Origin: UBA830 sp038146925
Lineage (GTDB): Bacteria; Pseudomonadota; Alphaproteobacteria; MPNO01; UBA830
Reading direction: 5' to 3'
Assembly (NCBI GenBank): GCA_038146925.1
Contig: JAYQSP010000001.1
Location: 62,001-126,000, forward strand
DNA: 64,000 bases
Position 1 is the first letter of the stretch, and each line of letters starts with the position of its first letter. Shown here one piece after another: positions 51,825-60,379 of this stretch. A program made the translations under genes and the position numbers. Below the pieces are notes generated by a model. That model was not told where the DNA came from, made no database searches, and was given only the letters and a program-made list of their open reading frames with translations.

Positions 51825-53246
51825 ATGAAAACAGGGTCCAGCCTCGAATTTTCACGCAATGCCGCACGGGCGCAGGCGGATGCCGATCTGCAGGCGGCGC
51901 TTGAGAAATTGCAGCGCGACACCCGCACCAGCCGTCCGGCGGTGACCGGCAGGCTCCCGGAGTTCGAAGATCTGCGCGACCGCGCCGTCGCTATCAAAAA
52001 CCACACGCTTGCCCATCTCGATCACTACCTGGAACAGTTCGAAGCCAACGTAATCGACGCCGGCGGCAAAGTGCACTGGTGCAGCGACGCAGACGGTGCG
52101 AGGGAGACAATCCTGCAGATCTGCCGCGACGCGGATGCACGAACGGTCGGCAAGGGCAAATCCATGGTATCGGAGGAAATTCACCTCAACGACCATCTTA
52201 TCGAAAACGGCCTCGACGTCGTCGAAACCGATCTCGGCGAATACATCCTGCAGCTGCGCGAAGAAACGCCGAGCCACGTCGTGATGCCGGCCATTCATCT
52301 GAAGAAGGAACAAATCGCCGACACGTTCCGCGAACACCACACGACGCTGGACCCGGACCGGCCGCTGGACGAGCCGAAACACATGACCGCCGAGGCACGC
52401 ACCAGACTGCGCGAGAAATTCCTTGCCGCAGATGTCGGGATCACCGGCGCCAACATGCTGATCGCCGAAACCGGATCGGTCGTCGTGGTGACCAACGAAG
52501 GAAACGGCGATCTGACCCAGACCCTGCCGCGCATCCATATCGTGCTCGCGACGATCGAGAAAGCCGTGCCCAGCATCGAGGACGCACTAAGCATCGTCCG
52601 CATTCTTGCGCGGTCGGCGACGGGCCAGGAAATTACCTGCTACACAACCTTTGCCACGGGCGCGCGCCGGGCGGGCGATCTCGACGGACCGGAAGAATTT
52701 CACGTCGTGCTGATGGATAACGGTCGTACGAAACTGCTGGAAAGCGGTTTTCGCGACGTGCTGCGCTGCATCCGCTGCGGCGCCTGCCAGTCCGCCTGCC
52801 CGGTCTACGGCGCGGTGGGCGGTCATGCCTATGGCGGCGTGTATGGCGGACCCATCGGTGCGGTGCTGACGCCGGCGCTGGACGGTATCGACAAGGCGTG
52901 GACCCTGCCGGAAGCATCGTCGTTCTGCGGCAGTTGCGAGGCGGTCTGCCCGATGCGAATTCCGCTGCCGGACCTGATGCGCCGCTGGCGCGAAATCGCT
53001 CACCGGGAAAAACTGAACAAGGCGGCCACCCGGCGGGGCCTGGCGATCTGGGCCTGGGCCGCGAAACGTCCGAAACTCTATCGCGCCGGCGCGAGGTTTG
53101 CCGTCGCGGCGCTGCGCCTGCTTGGCCGGCGAAAAGGGCGCTTCCAGTCGCTGCCGCTCGCCGGCGGCTGGACGGCGATGCGCGATCTGCCCGCCCCGGA
53201 AGGCGGCACTTTTGTCGATCGCTGGCACAGGGAACGCGGCGCGTGA
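51825..53246 (+). CDS. lutB: L-lactate utilisation Fe-S protein LutB
   Basis: 473-residue LUD-domain protein with an N-terminal LUD_dom region (FLAADVGITGANMLIAETGSV is typical) and two 4Fe-4S motifs, CIRCGACQSACPVY and CGSCEAVCPM. The C-terminal ~70 residues are basic. The ATG at 51825 follows the lutA stop directly; an opening upstream is within lutA. Its stop overlaps the lutC start as GTGA. Confidence 0.95.
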   Translation: MKTGSSLEFSRNAARAQADADLQAALEKLQRDTRTSRPAVTGRLPEFEDLRDRAVAIKNHTLAHLDHYLEQFEANVIDAGGKVHWCSDADGARETILQICRDADARTVGKGKSMVSEEIHLNDHLIENGLDVVETDLGEYILQLREETPSHVVMPAIHLKKEQIADTFREHHTTLDPDRPLDEPKHMTAEARTRLREKFLAADVGITGANMLIAETGSVVVVTNEGNGDLTQTLPRIHIVLATIEKAVPSIEDALSIVRILARSATGQEITCYTTFATGARRAGDLDGPEEFHVVLMDNGRTKLLESGFRDVLRCIRCGACQSACPVYGAVGGHAYGGVYGGPIGAVLTPALDGIDKAWTLPEASSFCGSCEAVCPMRIPLPDLMRRWREIAHREKLNKAATRRGLAIWAWAAKRPKLYRAGARFAVAALRLLGRRKGRFQSLPLAGGWTAMRDLPAPEGGTFVDRWHRERGA

Positions 53247-53920
53247 GCGATCGGAGCGACATCCTCGCCCGTGTGCGCGGCGCGACCGGACGTACCGAAA
53301 ACAGCGGGCCGCCGCCAGCGCCGGCCTACGCCAACCACCCTCTGATCCCCGAGCGGGCGCGGGGCACGCCTGCCGATCTCGCCGCCCGGTTCATAGACAT
53401 GGCGACCGAAGCCGGCGCGACCGTCGACCGCGTCGGATCCCTGGCGGAGACGGGCATTGCCGTCGCCCGTTGGCTGCGAAATAACGATCTGCCGGACGAC
53501 ATCGTCGTTGCGCCCGACACGTCGCTGGATGCGGCGGGCTGGAACGAAGCGGCGGGTTTATCCGTCCGGCGCGGCGCGGCCAGCGACGGTGACAAGGTAA
53601 CCGTCAATTCCTCCGTTGCGGGCATCGCGGAGACCGGGACGGTCATGGTGGCAGGGACGCCAGGCACGCCCTATACGCTGAATTTCCTGCCCGATACGCA
53701 TATCGTCGTCGTCCACGCGGACGATATCGTCGGCGGATACGAAGACGCCTGGGCCAAGCTGCGGCCCGGACTGGAGACCGGCAGGGACCTGCCGCGCACG
53801 GTGACGCTGATCACCGGGCCGTCGCGGTCGTCGGACATCGAACGCATCGTCACCGTCGGAGTGCACGGCCCGCTGCGGCTTCATATTCTTCTGGTCGGAC
53901 AGGCAAATGGCGAAGAATAA
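53243..53920 (+). CDS. lutC: L-lactate utilisation protein LutC
   Basis: 225-residue LUD-domain protein; GIAETGTVMVAGTPGTPY and TLNFLPDTHIVVVHADDIVGGYEDAW are the family core. The start is the GTG overlapping the lutB stop (GTGA), giving MSDRSDILARVRG. It overlaps smr by 14 bases. No LutR regulator or lactate permease gene lies beside it. Confidence 0.93.
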   Translation: MSDRSDILARVRGATGRTENSGPPPAPAYANHPLIPERARGTPADLAARFIDMATEAGATVDRVGSLAETGIAVARWLRNNDLPDDIVVAPDTSLDAAGWNEAAGLSVRRGAASDGDKVTVNSSVAGIAETGTVMVAGTPGTPYTLNFLPDTHIVVVHADDIVGGYEDAWAKLRPGLETGRDLPRTVTLITGPSRSSDIERIVTVGVHGPLRLHILLVGQANGEE

Positions 53921-54455
53921 ATCCAAGTCGGCGAAGACCCTCGATGAAAACGCCCTGTTTCGGGCGGCGATGGCGGACGCCAAACCCCTGGACCGGCCGG
54001 ACCGGACCTATACCGAAGCCCCCCCCGCACCGCCGGCGACGGCGCCGCGCAAGAAGTTCCCTGCCAAACCGCCGCCGCAACCGGCGTCCGCCGCATCACC
54101 GGTCAAGCCGCTGGAAGCGGGCACCGCCGCCGATCTGGACCGGCGTACCATGGACAGGCTCCGCAAGGGCCGGCTGCGGCCGGAAGGGCGGATCGACCTG
54201 CACGGCATGACCGCGAACCGCGCCCATTCGGCCCTGAACCAATTTTTGGCAAACGCCCATAGCGGGGGCAAGCGCTGCGTGCTGGTCATCACCGGCAAGG
54301 GGTCGCTGAAAGAGGGCGGCGGGGTGATCCGACGCGAAATGCCGGCGTGGCTCAACGCACCGGAGAACCGCATTCGCATTCTCGGCTTCGCCCAGGCGCA
54401 ACCGGGAGACGGCGGCGGCGGCGCTTTTTACGTGCTGCTGAAACGCCGGCGATAG
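53907..54455 (+). CDS. Smr domain protein
   Basis: 182-residue protein with a disordered Pro/Ala-rich N-terminal half (about 30-75) and a C-terminal Smr domain: RIDLHGMTANRAHSALNQFL, then VLVITGKGSLKEGGGVIRREMPAWL, the LDXHG and TGXG motifs of Smr endonucleases. In many alphaproteobacteria it follows mltA directly; here the phytase-like and lut genes lie between. Convergent with hslU. Confidence 0.9.
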   Translation: MAKNKSKSAKTLDENALFRAAMADAKPLDRPDRTYTEAPPAPPATAPRKKFPAKPPPQPASAASPVKPLEAGTAADLDRRTMDRLRKGRLRPEGRIDLHGMTANRAHSALNQFLANAHSGGKRCVLVITGKGSLKEGGGVIRREMPAWLNAPENRIRILGFAQAQPGDGGGGAFYVLLKRRR

Positions 54456-54473
54456 CCGAGGAACTTTTCCCGA

Positions 54474-55784
54474 TTACAGGATGAACTTGGACAGATCGGC
54501 GTCCTTGGCGAGATCGGCGACGTTGTCGCGGACGTAATCGGCGTCGATCTCCACGGTTTCGCCGCCACGGTCGGACGCGCTGAAGGAAATATCTTCCAGC
54601 AGGCGTTCCATCACGGTCTGTAACCGCCGCGCGCCGATGTTTTCGACAGTCCGGTTAACCTCCGCGGCCAGCCGGGCGATCGCGTCGATCGCCTCGTCGG
54701 TGAACCGGAGCGTCAGCTCCTCGGTCCCCATCAGCGCCGTGTACTGGCGGATCAGGTTGGCTTCGGGTTCGGTCAGGATGCGCCGGAAATCCTCTTCGGT
54801 CAGCGCCTTCAGCTCGACGCGGATCGGCAACCGGCCCTGCAGTTCGGGCAGCAGGTCGGCGGGCTTCGATAAATGAAAGGCCCCCGACGCCACGAACAGG
54901 ATATGGTCGGTCTTCACCGTGCCGTGTTTGGTTGGCACCGTGGTGCCTTCTATCAGCGGCAGCAGGTCCCGCTGCACACCTTCGCGGCTAACATCGGCGC
55001 CGCCGCGCCCGTCCGAGCGCACGCAGATTTTGTCGATCTCGTCGAGGAACACGATACCGTTCTGTTCGACGGACTCGATCGCCGCCCGCACTACGACATC
55101 GTCGTCCAGCAGCTTGTCGCCTTCTTCCGCAACCAGAACTTCGTAGCTGTCGCCGACGTTCATTTTCTTGGTCTTGGTCGCACCGCCGAACGCCTTACCC
55201 AGCATGTCATTGAGATTGATCATGCCCATCTGCGCGCCCGGCATGCCGGGAATTTCCATTGTCGGCATGCCGCCGCCGGCATCCTGAAGCTCGATCTCGA
55301 TCTCGCGGTCGTCGAGTTCGCCCTGACGCAGCATGGTGCGGAATTTCTGGCGCGTGTCCTTGGAGGCGCTTTCCCCGACCAGCGCATCGAGCACGCGCTC
55401 CTCGGCGGCGATTTCCGCCTTGGCGACGACTTCCTTGCGCATGCGTTCGCGGGTCATGTGGATCGCTATCTCGATCAGATCTCGGATGATCGATTCAACG
55501 TCGCGGCCGACATAGCCGACCTCGGTAAACTTCGTCGCTTCGACCTTAAGAAACGGCGCGTCCGCCAGACGCGCGAGCCGGCGCGCGATCTCGGTCTTGC
55601 CGACGCCGGTCGGGCCGATCATCAGAATATTCTTGGGCAGCACTTCTTCGCGCAGATCGTCGCCCAGCTGCTGGCGGCGCCACCGGTTGCGCAGCGCGAT
55701 GGCGACCGAGCGCTTGGCGTCGTTCTGGCCGACGATATAGCGGTCGAGTTCGGAAACGATTTCGCGGGGAGAAAAATTGGTCAC
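54474..55784 (-). CDS. hslU: ATP-dependent protease ATPase subunit HslU
   Basis: 436-residue AAA+ unfoldase for HslV. Walker A GPTGVGKT at 57-64, Walker B IVFLDEIDKI, pore GYVG motif and the C-terminal DLSKFIL that docks into HslV. The usual insertion domain (I-domain, about 110-235) is present. Starts 3 bases after hslV. Confidence 0.97.
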   Translation of the reverse strand: MTNFSPREIVSELDRYIVGQNDAKRSVAIALRNRWRRQQLGDDLREEVLPKNILMIGPTGVGKTEIARRLARLADAPFLKVEATKFTEVGYVGRDVESIIRDLIEIAIHMTRERMRKEVVAKAEIAAEERVLDALVGESASKDTRQKFRTMLRQGELDDREIEIELQDAGGGMPTMEIPGMPGAQMGMINLNDMLGKAFGGATKTKKMNVGDSYEVLVAEEGDKLLDDDVVVRAAIESVEQNGIVFLDEIDKICVRSDGRGGADVSREGVQRDLLPLIEGTTVPTKHGTVKTDHILFVASGAFHLSKPADLLPELQGRLPIRVELKALTEEDFRRILTEPEANLIRQYTALMGTEELTLRFTDEAIDAIARLAAEVNRTVENIGARRLQTVMERLLEDISFSASDRGGETVEIDADYVRDNVADLAKDADLSKFIL

Positions 55785-55787
55785 GGA

Positions 55788-56336
55788 TTACAGACTTTCA
55801 ACGACGACGTTTTCATTCGTATAGATGCAGATATCGGCGGCGATCTTCATCGCCCGCCGGGCGATCTCCTCGGCCTCCAGCCCGTCCTGGTCGAACAGGC
55901 CGCGCGCGGCGGCAAGCGCGAACGACCCGCCCGAGCCGATACCGATCAGACCGTCTTCCGGTTCCAGCACGTCGCCGGTGCCGGTCAGCACCAGGGACAC
56001 ATCGGCATCCGCGACCGCCATCATGGCCTCGAGACGCCGGAGATAACGGTCCGTTCGCCAGTCCTTGGCGAGCTCCACGCAGGCGCGGGTCAGCTGACCC
56101 GGGTGCTGTTCGAGCTTTCCTTCGAGCCGTTCGAACAGGGTAAAGGCGTCGGCAGTGGCTCCGGCGAAGCCGGCGATCACGCTGCCATCACCCAGCGGAC
56201 GCACCTTGCGGGCGTTCGATTTCATCACCGTGTTTCCGAACGTCACCTGACCGTCGCCGGCGATAACGACTTTTCCGTTCTTTCGAACCGAAAGAATGGT
56301 CGTGCCGTGCCAGGTCGTTATATCGCTGTCTGTCAT
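55788..56336 (-). CDS. hslV: ATP-dependent protease peptidase subunit HslV
   Basis: 182-residue proteasome-like peptidase. A short propeptide (MTDSDITTWHG) precedes the catalytic Thr12 in TTILSVRKNGKVVIAGDGQ; GSGGSFALAAA near 135 is the conserved loop. The propeptide form is typical of alphaproteobacteria. Upstream lies a candidate heat-shock promoter. Confidence 0.96.
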   Translation of the reverse strand: MTDSDITTWHGTTILSVRKNGKVVIAGDGQVTFGNTVMKSNARKVRPLGDGSVIAGFAGATADAFTLFERLEGKLEQHPGQLTRACVELAKDWRTDRYLRRLEAMMAVADADVSLVLTGTGDVLEPEDGLIGIGSGGSFALAAARGLFDQDGLEAEEIARRAMKIAADICIYTNENVVVESL

Positions 56337-56391
56337 AGGTCTCCGAGAGGCGTGGAATTGGGGCCGGACGATGCGGGCCTTGCAGTGCTTA

Positions 56392-56419
56392 AGATGATGT
56401 TTCGTGGTCGCGCGTCAAG
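56392..56419 (-). promoter_or_regulatory. Candidate RpoH (heat-shock) promoter of hslVU
   Basis: On the minus strand CTTGAC (56419-56414) and ATCATCT (56398-56392) are separated by 15 bases, close to the alphaproteobacterial RpoH pattern CTTGAA-N15-ish-CCATNT. The leader to the hslV ATG would be about 50 bases. hslVU is RpoH-controlled in many proteobacteria. Confidence 0.45.
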
Positions 56420-56458
56420 ACCCGGCGTGGAGAACCAATCACGTAACGATCCGACCGT

Positions 56459-57013
56459 CTAGGCGACGATGATGCGGAAGCGGAACGGCGAATCGGGCTT
56501 TCCCGCAACCAGCTCGCTCTCGCCCGTCATCAGCGGCGCCGTTTGCGGCCTGTCCTTCCCGCCGAGGATCATCCCGTTGAGCGTGGTGCCGTGATAGCTG
56601 CCGCAGTCGCGCACGATCAGCCCGCCGTCCAGTTCCTCAATCGCGAAATGCCGGCGCGACAGGTTGAACGGCCGTTTGTCGTCCAGCGCGAGGTCAATGT
56701 CGAAATAGGTATCCTTCCCCTCGCCGGTCGCGGACCGGCCGATGCGGAACGGCAAACGGTCTATTCTGATCTCGTGGATGCCGACAACCGCCTGCACCCG
56801 TTTTCCGTCGGGGATCAGCACGATCTCGGTGGTAAGGCGCGCCTGCTCCGGCGCGGAAGGCGCGGGCCCGTCCGCGCCGTTGACCGGCACATCCGGCTCG
56901 GCCGGTTCGTCGGGCGGTAAAGCGTTGTCGACCAGGTCGAAAGCCCGGGAAATCGCGGGAGCAACCCACGCGGGATTGAGCGACAGGAGGGCGAGAAATT
57001 CGTTGCGGCGCAA
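56459..57013 (-). CDS. FHA-domain protein, possibly the truncated rest of a cNMP-FHA gene
   Basis: 184-residue reading frame. The C-terminal FHA domain has the phosphothreonine-binding pattern: FRIGRS, LSRRHFAIE, CGSYHGTTLNG. The N-terminus (RRNEFLALLSLNPAWVAPAISRAFDLVD) resembles the last helices of a cyclic-nucleotide-binding domain, whose first part lies upstream in another frame. Only a TTG (57013) is available as start, and it has no clear ribosome site. Either a shortened working FHA protein or a decayed gene. Confidence 0.6.
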   Translation of the reverse strand: MRRNEFLALLSLNPAWVAPAISRAFDLVDNALPPDEPAEPDVPVNGADGPAPSAPEQARLTTEIVLIPDGKRVQAVVGIHEIRIDRLPFRIGRSATGEGKDTYFDIDLALDDKRPFNLSRRHFAIEELDGGLIVRDCGSYHGTTLNGMILGGKDRPQTAPLMTGESELVAGKPDSPFRFRIIVA

Positions 57014-57059
57014 AAATCGACGCCCCGTCGGCGACCGCCATCCCTGTCGTCGGACCCGA

Positions 57060-57152
57060 CGGACCGAGGATGGCGGGTAGCACGACCACGCCGTCGGCGG
57101 GATCGCCGGCGCGGTAAATGAAATCTCCGTCGGAATACTGCCTGCCCGTCAT
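57060..57152 (-). pseudogene. N-terminal fragment of a cyclic-nucleotide-binding domain, out of frame with the FHA gene
   Basis: From ATG 57152 the frame reads YSDGDFIYRAGDPADGVVVL, matching the start of cNMP domains (GD.IF..GDPAD..Y), then LGPSG. The matching domain end occurs ~45 codons on, but in the FHA frame (shifted by one base). The usual spacing would be about 65-70 residues, so ~100 bases plus a frame seem lost. Resemblance is by eye. Confidence 0.5.
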
Positions 57153-57234
57153 ACGCTACACTTGCACCCTGTTTACGCACTTAAAACGACCGACATACGC
57201 AATTTGTGCGACCGTTCCTGCCATTCCATCTATT

Positions 57235-57341
57235 TATTAGGGTATTTCAGCGGCAAAGATCAATCTCGGCGCGATTGCGCTATTACTGGCGCCTGCCCCG
57301 CGTTCCTGATAAAAGACGCCGGATTCCAGAGTATTAGGGTA
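57235..57341 (+). repeat. Two copies of TATTAGGGTA upstream of hisB
   Basis: The 10-mer TATTAGGGTA occurs at 57235-57244 and 57332-57341, 97 bases apart, in the non-coding region before hisB. A related TATTAGGGT is at about 44461 upstream of typA. The rest of the gap (57153-57395) shows no gene; it probably contains the his operon promoter. Confidence 0.35.
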
Positions 57342-57395
57342 AATTCCCGGCGTCTCCGCACATTTTCGTGGGGCCGGCAAAGCGAGCACAGGATC

Positions 57396-57989
57396 ATGCG
57401 CGAAGCGAATATCGCCAGAAAAACCAAGGAAACCGACATCGAGGTGTCGGTGAATATCGACGGGACCGGCGTCTACGACGTGGACACCGGGATCGGTTTC
57501 CTGGACCACATGCTCGAACAGCTCTCGCGTCACAGCCTGATGGATCTGACCGTGCGCGCGAAGGGCGACCTGCATATCGACTTTCACCACACGACGGAAG
57601 ACACCGGCATCGCGATCGGAGAAGCGGTCCACAAGGCGATGGGGGAACGTCGCGGCATCGTGCGCTATGCGTCCGCCACCATTCCGATGGACGAAACGCT
57701 GACCCGGGCGTCGATCGACATTTCGGACCGTCCCTATCTGATCTGGAAAGTGGATTTCTCCAGGCCCAAGCTTGGCGAAATGGACACCGAACTGTTCAAG
57801 GAGTGGTTCCAGGCCTTCGCGCAGAATGCGCGGGTGACTTTGCACGTCGAGAATCTCTACGGCGAGAACAACCACCACATCGTGGAAAGCTGTTTCAAGG
57901 CGCTGGCCCGGGCATTCCGCGCCGCCGCGGACACCGATCCGCGCGCCGCCGATTCCGTGCCGTCGACCAAGGGCACTCTGGGCGGCTGA
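57396..57989 (+). CDS. hisB: Imidazoleglycerol-phosphate dehydratase HisB
   Basis: 197-residue monofunctional dehydratase (no HisB-N phosphatase domain), the sixth step of histidine synthesis. Metal-binding motifs DFHHTTEDTGIAIG near 65-78 and ENNHHIVES near 165 are intact. ATG 57396 gives MREANIARKTKET; longer openings upstream are not conserved. First gene of the his block in the window. Confidence 0.96.
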   Translation: MREANIARKTKETDIEVSVNIDGTGVYDVDTGIGFLDHMLEQLSRHSLMDLTVRAKGDLHIDFHHTTEDTGIAIGEAVHKAMGERRGIVRYASATIPMDETLTRASIDISDRPYLIWKVDFSRPKLGEMDTELFKEWFQAFAQNARVTLHVENLYGENNHHIVESCFKALARAFRAAADTDPRAADSVPSTKGTLGG

Positions 57990-58005
57990 GAGCATCTGTT
58001 CGACC

Positions 58006-58410
58006 ATGCGCGTCTACACCGTTCACCTGCAGAGACATGCGCCGTCGCCGGACCGCAATGCGGTGGTGATCGGCGAGGGCTTTTGCTGGCCGGCGTTCGC
58101 GGCCGCACCGGTTTGGGCGCTGGCCCACGGGATGTGGTTCACAGCGCTCGGGACACTGGCGGTCTATGCGCTCGTTCTTCTGGGAGCCGGAATCGTCGGT
58201 CTCGATCCGCTGGCAACGGGTGCACTTATTCTGGGTGCTGCCGCGATCGTTGGATTCTGCGCCAATGACTGGCGGCGGGCGGCGCTGACCGCGCGCGGCT
58301 GGCATCTGGCGGGGGTCGCCGCCGCAGCCGATCGCGACACCGCGCTGCGCCGGTTTATCGATCTGCACCCGGACGCATTGAATCCCTCCGCACCAACGCC
58401 GACATACTGA
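58006..58410 (+). CDS. DUF2628 membrane protein
   Basis: 134-residue small membrane protein: MRVYTVHL start, EGFCWPAFAAAPVWALAHGMWF, two or three helices between about 28 and 86, and a C-terminal DWRRAALTARGWHLAGVAAAADRDTALRRF segment. This is the DUF2628 form that commonly sits between hisB and hisH in Rhodospirillales-type his operons. Function unknown; its position suggests cotranscription, not a biosynthetic step. Confidence 0.85.
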   Translation: MRVYTVHLQRHAPSPDRNAVVIGEGFCWPAFAAAPVWALAHGMWFTALGTLAVYALVLLGAGIVGLDPLATGALILGAAAIVGFCANDWRRAALTARGWHLAGVAAAADRDTALRRFIDLHPDALNPSAPTPTY

Positions 58411-58419
58411 CGGTCAGAC

Positions 58420-59076
58420 ATGGAAACGGTTGTCATCGATTACGGATCGGGAAACCTCCGCTCCGCGGCGAAAGCCCTTGAACGCGCCGGGCGCGAAACC
58501 GTTGCCGATGGTGCAGTCACGGTCACGGGCGAGGCGAAGGCGCTCGACCGCGCCGACCGGATCGTGCTGCCCGGCGTCGGCGCGTTCGGCGATTGTGCGG
58601 CCGGGTTGCGCGCCCTGCCGGGCATGATCGAGGCGCTGGAACGCAATGTGCGTGAACGCAGGAAACCGTTTCTGGGCATCTGCGTCGGCATGCAACTGAT
58701 GGCCGACCGGGGAATCGAACACGGACAGCATAACGGGCTTGGCTGGATCCCGGGCGAGGTGCGCCCGCTCGCGCCCGCCGATCCCGCTTTGAAGATTCCC
58801 CATATGGGCTGGAACGAGGTGAGGCCGGTAAGCGCCGGCGCGCACCCGGTGCTTTCGGGTTTTACAGCGGCGGCGCATGCGTATTTCGTCCACAGCTATG
58901 CCATAATCTGCGAGAAAGAGACCGACGTGCTGGCGACAACGGATTACGGCGGCGGTTTCACCGCCGTTATCGGCCGGGACAACGTAATCGGAACACAGTT
59001 CCATCCGGAGAAAAGTCAGACGGCCGGCCTGCGGCTGTTGGGCGATTTTCTGCGGTGGGACGGAGAGGGTATCTGA
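58420..59076 (+). CDS. hisH: Imidazole glycerol phosphate synthase glutaminase subunit HisH
   Basis: 218-residue class I glutamine amidotransferase supplying ammonia to HisF. Nucleophile Cys88 in GICVGMQLM and the His195/Glu197 pair in HPEKSQ complete the triad. The stop overlaps the next start as TGATG. Confidence 0.97.
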   Translation: METVVIDYGSGNLRSAAKALERAGRETVADGAVTVTGEAKALDRADRIVLPGVGAFGDCAAGLRALPGMIEALERNVRERRKPFLGICVGMQLMADRGIEHGQHNGLGWIPGEVRPLAPADPALKIPHMGWNEVRPVSAGAHPVLSGFTAAAHAYFVHSYAIICEKETDVLATTDYGGGFTAVIGRDNVIGTQFHPEKSQTAGLRLLGDFLRWDGEGI

Positions 59077-59624
59077 TGGCCGACGAAAAAACAGCGATAG
59101 AGCCGCTGGAAGAGGTTTCGGACGACGATCTCGAAGATCTGTGCGATGCCGCCGAATCCGCCATCCTGGACGGAGGGGGGTTCGGCTGGCTGAAGCCGCC
59201 GCCGCGGGCCGTGCTGGGCCGCTATTTCCGGGGCGTGGTTCTGGTACCGGAACGTCATCTGTTCGTCGGCCGGCTGGAAGGGCGCGTCGCCGCCGCGATC
59301 CAGCTCCAGGAACCGCCGCGCAACAACGAGGCGCAGGCCCACGCGGCGACCCTGACGACGCTGTTCGTCGCCCCCTGGGCGCGCGGGCGGGGAATCGGGC
59401 CGCGCCTGATCAAGGCGGTGGAGGACCGTGCCCGGGAACTCGGTTACCAGCGGCTCAACTTCGATGTGCGTACGACCCAGACCGATGCGGTCCGGCTGTT
59501 CGAAAACCTGGAATTCGAGCGCTGGGGCACTAACCCGGGATATGCCCTTGTCGATGGCGAGCTGATCCCGGGACATTATTATTCAAAGCAGCTCCGTACG
59601 CTGCAGAAGAAGAAAAAGAAATAA
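59076..59624 (+). CDS. GNAT-family N-acetyltransferase inside the his operon
   Basis: 182-residue GNAT; acetyl-CoA motif LTTLFVAPWARGRGIGPRLIKAVED and final FENLEFERWGTNPGYAL. The N-terminus is strongly acidic (EEVSDDDLEDLCDAAE) and the C-terminus ends in five lysines. It starts within the hisH stop (TGATG), so it is translated with hisH, and is followed by hisA after 20 bases. Substrate unknown; the operon position is shared by relatives. Confidence 0.87.
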   Translation: MADEKTAIEPLEEVSDDDLEDLCDAAESAILDGGGFGWLKPPPRAVLGRYFRGVVLVPERHLFVGRLEGRVAAAIQLQEPPRNNEAQAHAATLTTLFVAPWARGRGIGPRLIKAVEDRARELGYQRLNFDVRTTQTDAVRLFENLEFERWGTNPGYALVDGELIPGHYYSKQLRTLQKKKKK

Positions 59625-59644
59625 GGCGGAAAGCATACCTCACG

Positions 59645-60379
59645 ATGATCCTGTTTCCGGCAATCGACCTTAAAGACGGCGCCTGCGTCCGTCTGGTTCG
59701 GGGCGAAATGAACCAGTCCACAACCTTCAACGACGACCCGGCGGCGCAGGCGCGCGACTTCGCCGACGCGGGATTCGAATGGATACATATCGTCGATCTG
59801 AACGGCGCCTTCGCGGGCAAACCGGTCAATGCCGAGGCGGTTGCCGCGATCGTCGGCGCGGTCGACCTGCCGGTGCAGCTGGGCGGCGGCATCCGCAGCA
59901 TGGACACGATCGCCCGCTGGCTCGAAGCCGGCGTGCAGCGCGTCATCCTGGGAACGGCGGCGCTGAAGGACCCCGATCTGGTGCGCCGTGCCTGCGATCA
60001 GTTTCCGGGGCGCATCGTCGTCGGCATCGACGCGCGGGACGGTCGGGTTGCCGTCGAAGGCTGGGCCGAAACGTCGGAAGAGAAGGCGCTGGATCTCGCG
60101 CTGCGGTTCGAGAACGACGGCGTCGCCGCCATCGTCTACACGGATATCGACCGCGACGGTGCGATGCAGGGCGTCAACGTGGATGCGACGGTCGATCTGG
60201 CCTTTGCACTGACGACGCCGGTCATCGCCTCCGGCGGCGTCCGCGGATTGTCCGATCTGGCGGACCTGAAGGCAAACGAAGGCGCCGGCATCGAAGGCGT
60301 GATCTCGGGACGCGCGATTTACGACGGACGCCTTGACGCAGGCGAAGCCTTGGCGCTTTTGAAAAACACAGATGCTTAA
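59645..60379 (+). CDS. hisA: ProFAR isomerase HisA
   Basis: 244-residue TIM barrel, the fourth step of histidine synthesis. Catalytic Asp8 in FPAIDLKDG and a second Asp in YTDIDRDG; phosphate-binding GGIRS and ASGGVRG loops. Overlaps hisF by 8 bases. Confidence 0.97.
   Translation: MILFPAIDLKDGACVRLVRGEMNQSTTFNDDPAAQARDFADAGFEWIHIVDLNGAFAGKPVNAEAVAAIVGAVDLPVQLGGGIRSMDTIARWLEAGVQRVILGTAALKDPDLVRRACDQFPGRIVVGIDARDGRVAVEGWAETSEEKALDLALRFENDGVAAIVYTDIDRDGAMQGVNVDATVDLAFALTTPVIASGGVRGLSDLADLKANEGAGIEGVISGRAIYDGRLDAGEALALLKNTDA

Noticed and set aside
54873..56462. Plus-strand open frame (~529 codons) opposite hslU and hslV
   Set aside because: Spans two well-defined genes on the other strand and their gap; no domain, no ribosome site.
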